Shown one piece after another: positions 35,480 to 44,693 of a stretch of DNA of 64,000 nucleotides. The notes under the pieces are model-generated. The model was not told where the DNA came from. It saw only the letters and a list, made by a program, of their open reading frames with translations, and did not search any database. Source of the DNA: Sphingomonas sp. Mn802worker (GTDB taxonomy: Bacteria > Pseudomonadota > Alphaproteobacteria > Sphingomonadales > Sphingomonadaceae); NCBI RefSeq assembly GCF_000382485.1, contig NZ_AORY01000004.1, positions 558,001-622,000 on the forward strand, in the 5' to 3' direction. The first letter of the stretch is position 1. Each line of letters begins with the position of its first letter. The translations under genes and the position numbers were made by a program.

Positions 35480-36170
35480 ACTCCAGCCACCAGCGCTGCC
35501 GCCAGCCGCGCTGCTCGCTGACGGGCACGCCTCCGGCTGAACGCGCGGGGGCGTAGCGAAACCGCGCCTCGACCAGCCGGCAGGTCGTCGTGTCGAGCGC
35601 GGTGTTTCCGCTCGTCCCGGTCACGACGCAGCCGCGTGCCCGGCCGTCCGCTCCGACCTCGAACGACACCGTCACGCTGCCGCCGATCCTGGCGGCGCGC
35701 TCCTGCTTGGGATAGTCGCGCGGCGTGATCGTCCCCGCGATCAGCCGCGCCCGCATGCCCCCTGATCCGTTCTCGTCACCGGCTCCCATACCTGATCCGG
35801 TGCCATCTACGCCCGCGCCGGTCCCGCCACCAGCCGAGGCCGTGCCGGCGTCCGATGCAATGCCTTGCTGCGGGAGGAGCGGCGCGAACTGCTCAACGGG
35901 TGGAGAAATGATCGCGACCGGTGCTACAACGGCGCTTCGCTCTGCCTTGGCGCCTGCGCGGCCATTCACTTTCGTTCGCGAAGGCGATGGCCGCATCCGA
36001 GAGCGCTCAGACGGCGGCGCTGGCGGGACGACGTCGAACGTCGTGAGCGTTCGATCGGGCGCGATCACCGGTAGCGGAGCACTTGCGTGCAGGATGAACC
36101 AGAGGAGCCCTGCGTGCAGTGCCGTCACCGCGCTGGCGCTGATCGCGCGCTCGCGTCCATTAGCGACCAT
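35478..36170 (-). CDS. TonB-family energy transducer-like protein
   Basis: The 230-residue protein has an N-terminal membrane segment (SAVTALHAGLLWFILHASA), a basic, proline-containing linker, a Gly-rich stretch and a C-terminal TonB domain (DYPKQERAARIGGSVTVSFEVGADGRARG, ending with RFRYAPARSAGGVPV). TonB proteins couple the proton-motive force to outer-membrane receptors. No exbB or exbD lies beside it, so it may work with complexes encoded elsewhere. Confidence 0.85.
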   Translation of the reverse strand: MVANGRERAISASAVTALHAGLLWFILHASAPLPVIAPDRTLTTFDVVPPAPPSERSRMRPSPSRTKVNGRAGAKAERSAVVAPVAIISPPVEQFAPLLPQQGIASDAGTASAGGGTGAGVDGTGSGMGAGDENGSGGMRARLIAGTITPRDYPKQERAARIGGSVTVSFEVGADGRARGCVVTGTSGNTALDTTTCRLVEARFRYAPARSAGGVPVSEQRGWRQRWWLE

Positions 36171-36241
36171 GGCTGCACGATAGCGCGAAACGGTCGTCCA
36201 GCGTAGCCGGTACCGGACGCGACGAGCGCGTATTCCCCGCC

Positions 36242-37411
36242 TCAGCGATCGGTCCGCACCGCCCCCGCCGTGCGCACTGCGTCGAGCGTCGGCAGCCCGT
36301 TGACCGCCATCAACAGGTCGGCTTCGGCCAGGATCGCGCGCAGCACGTGCGCGCAGCCGTCCGCACCGCCCAGCGCAAGGCCGTAGCTGTACGGCCGCCC
36401 GACTCCGACCAGGTCGGCGCCGAGCGCGACCGCCTTGATCACATCGGTGCCCGACCGGACGCCGCTGTCGAACAGCACCGGCACGCGCCCGGCGACCGCT
36501 TCCGCGACCGGCCCCAGCATGTCGATCGCAGCGATTCCGCCGTTAGCCTGCCGCCCGCCATGGTTCGACACGTAGATGCCGTCCGCGCCGGTATCGATCG
36601 CGCGGCGCGCATCGTCGGGGTGGCAGATGCCCTTCAGCACGATCGGCAAGGTCGTCAGCGACTTCAGCCACGGCATGTCGTCCCACGTCAGCACCTTGCC
36701 GAACGTCGCCCCCCAGGTGCCGATCGCGGCGCGAAGGTCTTCTTCGGGCGGCTTGGCGAGCAGGCGATGGAAGGCGGGATCGTTGAAGTAATTTTGCAGC
36801 ACGTGCCCGCGTAGTTGCGGAAAGTTCGACACGTTCAGGTCGCGCGGTCGCCAGCCGGTCACCCAGGTGTCGAGCGTGACGACGATCGCCTTGTACCCGG
36901 CGGCCTCGGCGCGTGAGACAAGGCTCGCCGCCACATCCTTGTCGCGCGGGGTGTAGAGCTGGAACATCGCCGGCGTCGCTTCGCAGGCGGCGTGCACGTC
37001 CTCCAGCGTGTCGTTTGACAACGTCGACGCTGTCAGCGGAACGCCGGTTGCCGCACTTGCGCGCGCAGCGGCGAGGTCGCCGTGGCCATCCTGCGTGCAG
37101 ATGCCGGTCACCCCGATCGGCGCCATGAACAGCGGCGAGGCGAGCGTCATCCCGAACGCCTGCGTCGACAGGACACGCGCCGTGCAGTCGACCATCATCC
37201 GCGGCACCATGCCCCAGTGGCGGAACGCATGCGCATTCTCATCCTGCGTCCACTCGTCGCCGCAGCCGCCTTGAACATAATTGAGCACCGATGGCGGCAT
37301 CGCGGCCTCGGCACGGGCTTTCAACGTCGCGAAATCGACCGGCCACGCCGGCTGCACGCCCGACAGACCCGCATAATAGATCGCGTTTTGGAAATCGCCG
37401 AACTGCGCCAC
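36242..37411 (-). CDS. FMN-dependent alpha-hydroxy-acid oxidase/lactate 2-monooxygenase-like
   Basis: The 389-residue TIM-barrel flavoprotein belongs to the L-lactate dehydrogenase/glycolate oxidase family. The catalytic His284 lies in VSNHGGRQ, FMN contacts in APIGVTGI, QLYTPRDKD and DSGVRSGTDVIKA, and GRPYSYGLALGG closes the barrel. The N-terminal FGDFQNAIYYAGLSG resembles lactate 2-monooxygenases, which decarboxylate L-lactate. GTG at 37411 is chosen because AGGAGAGG (37417-37424) lies 5 bases before it; an in-frame ATG at 37441 is the alternative. The substrate remains an inference. Confidence 0.87.
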   Translation of the reverse strand: MAQFGDFQNAIYYAGLSGVQPAWPVDFATLKARAEAAMPPSVLNYVQGGCGDEWTQDENAHAFRHWGMVPRMMVDCTARVLSTQAFGMTLASPLFMAPIGVTGICTQDGHGDLAAARASAATGVPLTASTLSNDTLEDVHAACEATPAMFQLYTPRDKDVAASLVSRAEAAGYKAIVVTLDTWVTGWRPRDLNVSNFPQLRGHVLQNYFNDPAFHRLLAKPPEEDLRAAIGTWGATFGKVLTWDDMPWLKSLTTLPIVLKGICHPDDARRAIDTGADGIYVSNHGGRQANGGIAAIDMLGPVAEAVAGRVPVLFDSGVRSGTDVIKAVALGADLVGVGRPYSYGLALGGADGCAHVLRAILAEADLLMAVNGLPTLDAVRTAGAVRTDR

Positions 37412-37483
37412 GCTGACCTCTCCTGATTTGGAGAGCAGCATGGCGCAGCGGCGCGGCCCTTGTCGAGCCGCGCCGTTGTCACA

Positions 37484-38803
37484 TCAGAAGGTGAAGCGTC
37501 CGCCCAGCGACAGCACCACTGCATGGGCGTCCTCAAGCCGGCCGTTGGTCACTACCGGCGTTTGCGCCGCCGTGCCGACATAGGCGGCGGTCACGCGATC
37601 GATTGTCTCGTTTTCGAAATCGACGTAGTTTGCCGCCGCATCGATGCCTAAGCGCGCGCTGAGCTGGTAGGACAGGCCGCCGCCATAGTTCCAGCGATTG
37701 GCATCGGGCACACGCGGGTCGCGCTCGCCGTCGCGCGTCGGCGTGATCGCACGCTGCACGCCCGCACGCAGCGTCAGCTTCGGCGAGGCGGCATAGTCGA
37801 GCCCGCCGGCGTAGCTCCACGTGTTGCGATAATTCTCCGGCAGCGCGGTGTTGAGCGGCGCGCCCAGACGGATCGCGTCGAACTTGTCCCAGGTATAGCG
37901 GATCACCTGCCCGTTGAGCGTCAGCGCATTGCCCGCGCGCTGGCGTACGCCCAGGATGATCTGCGCGGGAGTGTAGAAGCGCGCCTTGACCCCCGACAAC
38001 TCGGTGTTCGATCCGGCGAGCGGACCGACGAGGCCGCTGATCGTCAGGTCACCCTTCAGCGTGTGCTTGATCGCCGACTTGTAGCTGAAGCCCACCGTGG
38101 TGTGCGCGTTGTGCATCTGGAACCCGGCAGTCCAGCCCAGATCCCAGCCATCGCCCTTGAGCTTCTGGCTGCCGTCGGGCAGCGAGGCGAGCACGTTGGG
38201 CAATGCGTTGCTGAGGCTCGCATCGGTATATTCGACGTTCGCCGCACCGCCCACGCGCAGCCAGTCGGTGACCGCCACCGCGATACCCGGCTGGATGTCG
38301 ATCGTGAGGAGGTGCGTACGGTCGGCACCGTAGCGTGCCCAGCTGCCGGTCTCGTAATTGGTCGTGAAGCTGTACGGCGACGTCACCGCAAGCCCCAGCG
38401 CGACGCGATCGTTCAGCGGCAGCGCGAACGCCCCCGAGGGCAGCACGCCGTTGTTGATCGGATTGCGCGATACCGCGTTGCCGCCGACCGGCGCAAACGT
38501 CTGTGCGGGCAGACCGGGCAGCGAGGGGCGGCGGATCAGCGTGCCGTTGTCGACGACCTTGCCGCGCGGCAGGATCGCCGCTGCACTCACCGCGGCCTCG
38601 GCATCGGTGCTGCCTGCGATCGCGGCCGGGTTCCACCACAAGGAGGCCGCGCCGGTGTCGGCGACCTCACCCGAAAAAGCGCGACCCGCGGCGCGTGCGG
38701 ACTGTTCCTGCAGGTAGAATGCCTGCGCATGCGCGACGCCTGCGCAGGCGGAGGAGGCGAGAACGGCCGAGACGACCGCGGAAATCTGGAAACGCGAGAA
38801 CAT
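37484..38803 (-). CDS. FadL/OmpP1/TodX outer-membrane transport protein
   Basis: The 439-residue barrel protein has a signal peptide (ending GVAHAQA) followed by FYLQEQSARAAGRAFSGEVAD and LWWNPAA, the N-terminal hatch of FadL. The C-terminus ends GGRFTF, a typical outer-membrane closing strand. FadL channels carry long-chain fatty acids or other hydrophobic compounds. ATG at 38803 has GGAG upstream; an in-frame GTG at 38815 is possible. It is near the fatty-acyl-AMP ligase only in a broad sense (6 kb). Confidence 0.92.
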   Translation of the reverse strand: MFSRFQISAVVSAVLASSACAGVAHAQAFYLQEQSARAAGRAFSGEVADTGAASLWWNPAAIAGSTDAEAAVSAAAILPRGKVVDNGTLIRRPSLPGLPAQTFAPVGGNAVSRNPINNGVLPSGAFALPLNDRVALGLAVTSPYSFTTNYETGSWARYGADRTHLLTIDIQPGIAVAVTDWLRVGGAANVEYTDASLSNALPNVLASLPDGSQKLKGDGWDLGWTAGFQMHNAHTTVGFSYKSAIKHTLKGDLTISGLVGPLAGSNTELSGVKARFYTPAQIILGVRQRAGNALTLNGQVIRYTWDKFDAIRLGAPLNTALPENYRNTWSYAGGLDYAASPKLTLRAGVQRAITPTRDGERDPRVPDANRWNYGGGLSYQLSARLGIDAAANYVDFENETIDRVTAAYVGTAAQTPVVTNGRLEDAHAVVLSLGGRFTF

Positions 38804-39001
38804 GCGCGCTGACACTCCAAGGATAAGCGGCGCGACCGCGTCGCTGCCGGGGCGCGTCGGCTAGCGAAGAAAGGTCAGTGCTACAAACCCTTTCCGCCTT
38901 CGCAGCGCTGCTTGAGGTGGATGGCTGCACGTTCGCACAGGCATTGTGGCACACGAACCACAGCCGGGTGCCTTCCGGTCGCCGAGCTGTTGTCACCCAC
39001 G

Positions 39002-39037
39002 AAAAAGGGGCCGGAAGCGTGATGCTTCCGACCCCTT
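39002..39037 (-). terminator. Factor-independent terminator of the rplKA transcript
   Basis: A 14-bp stem with one mismatch (39005-39018 with 39024-39037) and a 5-base loop is followed on the minus strand by TTTTT. It lies 25 bases after the rplA stop. The rest of 38804-39062 holds no gene. Confidence 0.85.
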
Positions 39038-39062
39038 GATCGTCTCGGCAATGCCGCAGCGC

Positions 39063-39755
39063 CTACGCGCCGGCGATTTCCGCCACGTCGACCTTGATCC
39101 CGGGACCCATCGATGAGCTCACGGCGACCTTCTTGACGTACTTGCCCTTGGCGCCCGACGGCTTGGCCTTGACCACCGCATCGATCAGCGCGTCGAAGTT
39201 GCGACGCAGGTCTTCCTGCGCGAACGACGCCTTGCCGATCCCCGAGTGGATGATGCCGGCCTTTTCGACGCGGTACTCGACCTGACCGCCCTTGGCAGCC
39301 TTCACGGCTTCCGCGACGTTCATCGTGACCGTGCCCAGCTTCGGGTTCGGCATCAGGCCCTTCGGACCCAGCACCTTGCCCAGGCGACCGACGACGCCCA
39401 TCATATCGGGGGTCGCAATGCAGCGGTCGAACTCGATCTTGCCGCCCTGGATTTCCTCCATCAGGTCCTCGGCGCCGACCACGTCCGCACCCGCGGCGCG
39501 CGCCTCGTCGGCCTTCGGACCGCGCGCGAACACGCCGACGCGCACCGTCTTGCCGGTGCCCGCGGGCAGGGTGACGACACCGCGCACCATCTGGTCGGCG
39601 TGACGCGGGTCGACGCCCAGGTTCAGCGCAACCTCGATCGTCTCGTCGAACTTCGACGTGGCGTTGGTCTTCGCCAGACCGATCGCTTCATCGATCGCGT
39701 GCAGCTTCTCGGCGTCGATCGTCCAGGTCTTCTGCTTCTTGGTCAGCTTGGTCAC
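39063..39755 (-). CDS. rplA: 50S ribosomal protein L1
   Basis: The 230-residue protein builds the L1 stalk that moves E-site tRNA. Markers are [50 protein letters not shown] and the [12 protein letters not shown] motif. L1 often represses its own operon by binding the mRNA. It follows rplK by 4 bases. Confidence 0.98.
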   Translation of the reverse strand: MTKLTKKQKTWTIDAEKLHAIDEAIGLAKTNATSKFDETIEVALNLGVDPRHADQMVRGVVTLPAGTGKTVRVGVFARGPKADEARAAGADVVGAEDLMEEIQGGKIEFDRCIATPDMMGVVGRLGKVLGPKGLMPNPKLGTVTMNVAEAVKAAKGGQVEYRVEKAGIIHSGIGKASFAQEDLRRNFDALIDAVVKAKPSGAKGKYVKKVAVSSSMGPGIKVDVAEIAGA

Positions 39756-39759
39756 GAGC

Positions 39760-40191
39760 TCAGCCCTCCACCACTTCGAGGCCCATCGCGCGGGCCGAGC
39801 CTTCGATGATCTTCGTCGCCGCTTCGATGTCGTTGGCGTTCAGATCCTTCATCTTCGCCTGCGCGACCTCGACCAGCGCCGAGCGCTTGATCTTTCCGGC
39901 CGACACCTTGCCCGGCTCCTTCGAGCCCGACTTGAGGTTGGCGGCCTTCTTGATCAGGAAGGTCGCCGGCGGCGTCTTCGTGATGAACGAGAACGAGCGG
40001 TCGGCGTAGACGGTGATGACGGTGGGGAGGGGCGAGCCCTTTTCCATGTCGGCGGTCTGCGCGTTGAACGCCTTGCAGAATTCCATGATGTTGACGCCGC
40101 GCTGACCCAGCGCCGGGCCGATCGGCGGCGACGGGTTTGCGGAGCCCGCGGGCACCTGCAGCTTGATGTAACCTGTGATCTTTTTCGCCAT
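39760..40191 (-). CDS. rplK: 50S ribosomal protein L11
   Basis: The 143-residue protein is part of the GTPase-associated centre of the ribosome. It has the Pro-rich [21 protein letters not shown]-terminus and the C-terminal rRNA-binding domain. It is the first gene of the rplK-rplA pair; a 199-base spacer with three hairpins separates it from nusG. Confidence 0.98.
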   Translation of the reverse strand: MAKKITGYIKLQVPAGSANPSPPIGPALGQRGVNIMEFCKAFNAQTADMEKGSPLPTVITVYADRSFSFITKTPPATFLIKKAANLKSGSKEPGKVSAGKIKRSALVEVAQAKMKDLNANDIEAATKIIEGSARAMGLEVVEG

Positions 40192-40255
40192 GTCACTCTC
40201 TTCAGTTTAGCGGTGGTAGCGGCGCCTGAAAGGTGCCTCCCGCGGGCTTGTCACT

Positions 40256-40353
40256 GGTCGACCTGGTCGACCGGGTGATTTATTGTGGCCTCCTGAACGT
40301 GGAGGCCGACACGGGAGTCAATCCCGTGTCGTCAGTCCTCGGCGGTGCCGAGG
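40256..40353 (-). other. Three tandem hairpins in the nusG-rplK spacer
   Basis: Stems are GGCCTCC/GGAGGCC (40287-40293 with 40301-40307), GACACGGGA/TCCCGTGTC (40308-40316 with 40322-40330) and CCTCGGC/GCCGAGG (40337-40343 with 40347-40353). TGGTCGACC is repeated in tandem at 40255-40263 and 40264-40272. No T-run follows, so this is more likely a structured leader of rplKA, possibly linked to L1 autoregulation, than a terminator. Confidence 0.5.
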
Positions 40354-40390
40354 CTGGCCGGTCGAGCGCTGATCGCGCATAAGCCTCCGC

Positions 40391-40927
40391 TTACTTGCTG
40401 CGCTCGACCTGATCGAACTCCAACTCCACCGGCGTGGATCGACCGAAGATCGACACCGACACCTTGACGCGGCTGCGGTCGAAATCGAGTTCCTCGACCG
40501 TACCGTTGAAGCTCGCGAACGGGCCTTCGAGCACCTTGACCGCGTCGCCGATCTCGTAATCGACCTTGACCTTCTGCTTCGGCGCGGCGGCTGCTTCCTC
40601 CTTGGAGTTGAGCATGCGCGCGGCCTCGGCTTCCGAGATTGCCTGCGGCTTGCCCGACGAACCGAGGAAGCCCGTGACCTTGGGCGTGTTACGCACCAGA
40701 TGGTAGACGTCGTCGGTCATCGCCAGCTTGGCGAGCACATAGCCCGGCATGAACTTGCGCTCGACCGCGATCTTCTTGCCGCGACGCGCCTCTGTCACCG
40801 TCTCGGTCGGAACCTCGATCTGTTCGACCAGCTGCTCCAGGCCGAGGCGCTGCGCCTCCGCCATGATCGAATCGCGAACCTTGCCCTCGAAACCCGAATA
40901 GGCGTGGATGATGTACCAGCGTGACAT
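40391..40927 (-). CDS. nusG: Transcription termination/antitermination protein NusG
   Basis: The 178-residue protein has the NGN domain (RWYIIHAYSGFEGKVRDSI, then FMPGYVLAKLAMTDDVYHLV) and a C-terminal KOW domain (GDAVKVLEGPFASFNGTVEE). NusG binds RNA polymerase and links it to Rho or ribosomes. The ATG at 40927 starts MSRWYIIHAYSG. It follows secE by 20 bases. Confidence 0.97.
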   Translation of the reverse strand: MSRWYIIHAYSGFEGKVRDSIMAEAQRLGLEQLVEQIEVPTETVTEARRGKKIAVERKFMPGYVLAKLAMTDDVYHLVRNTPKVTGFLGSSGKPQAISEAEAARMLNSKEEAAAAPKQKVKVDYEIGDAVKVLEGPFASFNGTVEELDFDRSRVKVSVSIFGRSTPVELEFDQVERSK

Positions 40928-40947
40928 CGTGTTGTGCGTTCCGCCCT

Positions 40948-41145
40948 TTACTTGGCCAGGCTCAACAGCGCCTTGACGACCGCGTTGAACACCGAATCTA
41001 CCCCGAGGAAGAACAGCGCCAAGATCGTCGTCATGATGACGACCATCACGCCCGTCATCACCGTTTCGCGGCCCGTGGGCCACACCACCTTCGCGGTTTC
41101 GGCGCGAACTTGGTTGATGAATTCGATCGGGGTCGTCTTCGCCAC
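40948..41145 (-). CDS. secE: Preprotein translocase subunit SecE
   Basis: The 65-residue single-pass subunit has the conserved amphipathic helix FINQVRAETAKVVWPTGRET followed by a membrane span VMTGVMVVIMTTILALFF. GTG at 41145 gives the usual length for sphingomonads and has GAAGG upstream. An ATG at 41175 would add ten residues. It forms the Sec channel with SecY and SecG. Confidence 0.93.
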   Translation of the reverse strand: MAKTTPIEFINQVRAETAKVVWPTGRETVMTGVMVVIMTTILALFFLGVDSVFNAVVKALLSLAK

Positions 41146-41363
41146 GCGTGTTGAACCTTCGATATCGCCCGGCATAAGCTTTCCACCGCTGCCTCGCTCA
41201 AGGTAGCGGTGAAGAACCGTCCGTGCTGTCGGATGTGGGCGGGACTTAGCGGCAAGGGCGCGCAAACACAAGGGTGGCTGGAGCGACCGGCTGCCAAGAA
41301 ACGCTGTCGCGTGTTGCCGCCTTTGCGTTGGTGATCCGACGCGGAGAAGCGTATAGCAACTGT

Positions 41364-41774
41364 GTGAACACCGCGTCCCCTCATCGCTTTCCGATCGGCA
41401 TCGATCCGACCGACATCGACTTCATGGGGCACGTCAACAATGCCAGCTATCTCAAATGGGTGCAGGAGGCGGTGATCGACCACTGGCGCGCGCTTGCGCC
41501 GGCAGAGGCGGTGGCGCAGCACCTGTGGGTCGCGCTGAAGCATGAGATCACCTACCTGAAGCCCACCTTCCTCGGCGACGACGTCGTCGCGACGGTGCTG
41601 CTGGAGAAGGTTCAGGGCGCGCGCGCCTTCTATGAAACCGTGATCCGGCGCGGCGAGGACGTGCTCGCCGAAGTGAAGTCGAGCTGGTGCTGCCTTGATG
41701 CCGACACGCTTCGCCCCGCACGGCTCGCGCGCGAGATCGTGCAGCATTTCTTCCCCTCCGACGCGAAGGTCTGA
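41364..41774 (+). CDS. Acyl-CoA thioesterase, 4HBT hot-dog fold
   Basis: The 136-residue protein (GTG start chosen at 41364) resembles YbgC/4HBT thioesterases. The catalytic Asp lies in DPTDIDFMGHVNNASYLKW and the central helix in VQEAVIDHW. It would hydrolyse an acyl-CoA thioester in the cytoplasm; chain length is unknown. The frame extends upstream to 41274, so the start is uncertain. It lies on the opposite strand between secE and tRNA-Trp. Confidence 0.85.
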   Translation: MNTASPHRFPIGIDPTDIDFMGHVNNASYLKWVQEAVIDHWRALAPAEAVAQHLWVALKHEITYLKPTFLGDDVVATVLLEKVQGARAFYETVIRRGEDVLAEVKSSWCCLDADTLRPARLAREIVQHFFPSDAKV

Positions 41775-41845
41775 TCGCGTCGGGCACCTTCGTACCGGAT
41801 GGACGTTCCGCCTGCGGATCGACCTGGATCAGCGAAGAGGCCCGT

Positions 41846-42100
41846 ATGCACATCATCCGACTGCCCTTAGGGAAGACCGCGCCGCCCGAGGCCGATTGCG
41901 TCGCGATCGAGCAGCGCGCCGACGGTCGCTTCGACCTGAATGCCACTGCGCTGATGGCATGCGGCGATACCGATGAGGCCGAGTCTGTCTCGCTGATCGG
42001 CAGCGAACCCTATGATCGTTACGATGACGCGGAAGCTGCCGGGCTCGCCTGGGCGGCCGAGCATTGTGCGGGCGAGGTTTACATCAGCACGCTTGGCTGA
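41846..42100 (+). CDS. Hypothetical acidic protein (84 residues)
   Basis: The small soluble acidic protein begins MHIIRLPLGKTAPPEADCV and ends with GLAWAAEHCAGEVYISTLG. It has two or three cysteines but no CxxC pair. No family is recognised. Coding is supported by an ATG, by GC-rich third positions like the neighbours, and by a fit between the thioesterase and tRNA-Trp. Confidence 0.6.
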   Translation: MHIIRLPLGKTAPPEADCVAIEQRADGRFDLNATALMACGDTDEAESVSLIGSEPYDRYDDAEAAGLAWAAEHCAGEVYISTLG

Positions 42101-42129
42101 TGCTAGGGTCGTCACTGCTGTTGCTGAAG

Positions 42130-42206
42130 TGGCAGGGGAGCTCGGACTCGAACCGAGGGCCTTCGGTTTTGGAGACCGACGCTCTAACCAACTGAGCTAC
42201 ACCCCT
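42130..42206 (-). tRNA. tRNA-Trp (CCA anticodon)
   Basis: The 77-base cloverleaf includes an encoded CCA end. The D-stem is GCTC/GAGC, the anticodon stem TCGGT/ACCGA with loop CTCCAAA (anticodon CCA), and the T-stem CTCGG/CCGAG with TTCGAGT. The acceptor stem is paired except for a U6-U67 mismatch. tRNA-Trp just ahead of secE-nusG is a widespread arrangement; here two plus-strand genes have come between them. Confidence 0.95.
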
Positions 42207-42262
42207 GTGCGGCTGCGGCTATTGGCCAAAGCGCGCGCTTTCGTCAACCGCAGATCGTCGTC

Positions 42263-44614
42263 TCACGCGGCGCGTGCCTTGGCCAGACTGCGGCGGATCA
42301 TGTCGCGCGCTTCCTCGACCGGAACGGCGCGTCCGAAATAATGTCCCTGGACGTTGGTGCAGCCGAGCTCGCGTACCAGCGCCAGTTCCGTCTCGGTCTC
42401 CACACCTTCGGCAATCGTGCTCATGCCCAGGCTGCGCGCGAGCGCCACGACCGCGCGGATGATCGCCAGCGGCTCCGCCACGCCTTGGGCCGCCGACACG
42501 ACGAAGCTGCGGTCGATCTTGATCGACGAGAAACGCGTACGGCTGAGATAACCAAGTGACGAATACCCTGTCCCGAAATCGTCGAGGCTAAGCCTGACGC
42601 CCAGGTCGAGCACCTGCTCGAGCACGCGCGCGGCACCCATGCCTTCGCGCATGAATACGCCCTCGGTGACTTCCAGCTCGAGCCGCTGCGGCGCCAACCG
42701 GCTTTGCGCCAGCGCGGAGGCGATCACGGTCACGAAATTGGGATTGGTCAGCTGCTCAGGCGAAACGTTGACGGCGATCCGCAGCTCGCCCGGCCAACGC
42801 GCCGCTTCCGCGCAGGCGGTCCGCGCAACCCATTCGCCGATCGGCGCGATCAAGCGTGTTTCCTCCGCGATCGCGATGAACTTGCTCGGTGCGACCACGC
42901 CCAGCCGCGGATGATTCCATCGCAGCAACGCCTCGAACCCGCGCAACTGTCCGGCGCCGGTATCAACAACCGGTTGATAATGAAGCGACAGCTGTCCCTG
43001 TTCGAGCGCCTGGCGTAGCTCCAGTTCCAGCACGCGCCGCTCCTCCGCGTCGGCGTGCAACTGCGGCTCGTACGCGTGGAACACGCCACCGCCGCGGTCC
43101 TTCGAGCGGTACAACGCCAGATCGGCCGAGCGGATCAGCGTTTCCGCGGTGCGGCCGTCGCGCGGGCTGGTCGCGACGCCGACCGACGCGCCGATATACA
43201 AGGTGTGGTGGTCGACCTCATACGGGCGCGACAACGTCTCGATGATCGTGCGGGCGAGCCGTTCGACCCGCTGCGGATCGGAGGCGTCGCGCACCACCAC
43301 CGCGAACTCGTCGCCGCCCAGCCGCCCTATCAGTTCGTTGTCGCTCATCAACTGGCCCAGCCGCTCGGATACGCGCCCCAGCAGCCGGTCGCCGACCGGA
43401 TGGCCGAGCGTGTCGTTGACCGCCTTGAAGCGATCCAGGTCGATCATCATGAACGCGGCGCGCGCGCGCCAGCGTTCCGCATCGGTCAGCGCTCGCGACA
43501 ACGCTTCGTTGATGTTCAATCGGTTGGGCAGACCGGTCAGCGTGTCGAACCGCGCCATGCGATGGATCCGATCGGTCGTGGCGCGCTGCTCGGTCACGTC
43601 CGAGCAAACCCCGCGAAACCCCAAAAAAACGCCCTCCGCATCATGCCGCGGACTGGCGGCGATCTCCCACCAACGTTCCTCTGCGTCGATCACGATCGGC
43701 AGCACGAGGTCGCGGAAACTCTCGCGCTGCTTGAGCTTGTCGGCCAGCTTGCGAAGCCCGGCGGAGAAGTTGCCGCCTTCCCATGTCGGGCCGGCGAGCA
43801 CCTGAAGGAAGGGCAGGCCGTTCATTGCTGCGGGGCTCAGGTGGCAGGCATCGGCGAACCGCTGGCCGGCGTGAACGATACGCCGCGACGCGTCGATCTC
43901 CCACAGCCAGTCGGCGCGCGCAATCTCGAATTCGCGCAATAGCAGGCTTACCGTCTCGTCACGCTCAGCCACGGTCGATTCGGCGAGCATGAGGGCCATG
44001 AACCCGCGCGCACGCGACCAGGAGGCGACGATCAGCAATCCGGCCAGCGCGGTAAACGAGCCGAGCGGCAGATAAGCGTGTGCGGAAATCAGCGGCGCCG
44101 CGAGGCCCACCGTCAACGTACAGAGGAATACCAGCGTTGCCAGCAGCAGCGGCGCGAGCGCCAACGTCGTTGCGGTCATCAGCACCGCCATGCTGGTCCA
44201 CAGCGTCAGTTGCGTGAGCGTGTCGGTGGCGGCGGCAAAGAGCGAAGCCGCGATCGTCCACGCAAGCGCGAGCAGCATGGCATCCATGGCTGCCGCGACG
44301 AAACGACGGCGTAGCGGCACGGTCGCGATCGCGTCAGCAGCGCGCCAGCGTCGCCATGCAACGCCGCTCGACACGGCGACCAGAACGCCCGCGAGCGCGG
44401 CAACCTTGAGCGGTGCGATCGCCGGGAGTAACGCCAGCGTGACGATCGCGACCGTCGCCAGATGAGCGACCAGGAGCAGCAACGTCCGGCTTCGTACCGC
44501 CCGGAGCTGTGCCGCACGCACCTGCGCCCAGGTACGCGCATCATCGCCATCGCGCCAGCCGAGCAGCATGCCCGGCGCGATCGGCGTCGATGACAAGGGC
44601 GGGGCAGACGGCAC
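42263..44614 (-). CDS. GGDEF-EAL membrane protein (cyclic di-GMP turnover)
   Basis: The 783-residue protein has an N-terminal membrane region with about six hydrophobic spans (residues 45-205), a PAS-like domain (about 225-345), a GGDEF domain with intact GGDEF at 433-437, and an EAL domain with GFEALLRW (Glu561). Both catalytic signatures look intact, so it may act as cyclase, phosphodiesterase or both. RxxD-type feedback-site residues were not verified. The input is probably a membrane or PAS-sensed signal. Confidence 0.93.
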   Translation of the reverse strand: MPSAPPLSSTPIAPGMLLGWRDGDDARTWAQVRAAQLRAVRSRTLLLLVAHLATVAIVTLALLPAIAPLKVAALAGVLVAVSSGVAWRRWRAADAIATVPLRRRFVAAAMDAMLLALAWTIAASLFAAATDTLTQLTLWTSMAVLMTATTLALAPLLLATLVFLCTLTVGLAAPLISAHAYLPLGSFTALAGLLIVASWSRARGFMALMLAESTVAERDETVSLLLREFEIARADWLWEIDASRRIVHAGQRFADACHLSPAAMNGLPFLQVLAGPTWEGGNFSAGLRKLADKLKQRESFRDLVLPIVIDAEERWWEIAASPRHDAEGVFLGFRGVCSDVTEQRATTDRIHRMARFDTLTGLPNRLNINEALSRALTDAERWRARAAFMMIDLDRFKAVNDTLGHPVGDRLLGRVSERLGQLMSDNELIGRLGGDEFAVVVRDASDPQRVERLARTIIETLSRPYEVDHHTLYIGASVGVATSPRDGRTAETLIRSADLALYRSKDRGGGVFHAYEPQLHADAEERRVLELELRQALEQGQLSLHYQPVVDTGAGQLRGFEALLRWNHPRLGVVAPSKFIAIAEETRLIAPIGEWVARTACAEAARWPGELRIAVNVSPEQLTNPNFVTVIASALAQSRLAPQRLELEVTEGVFMREGMGAARVLEQVLDLGVRLSLDDFGTGYSSLGYLSRTRFSSIKIDRSFVVSAAQGVAEPLAIIRAVVALARSLGMSTIAEGVETETELALVRELGCTNVQGHYFGRAVPVEEARDMIRRSLAKARAA

Positions 44615-44693
44615 GACCCTGCCATAGCCGGGACGGGTTGATTAAAGGTTTAGGCCCGACCGCTCTTGCATCGCTACCCGGACGCGTCGCAAC

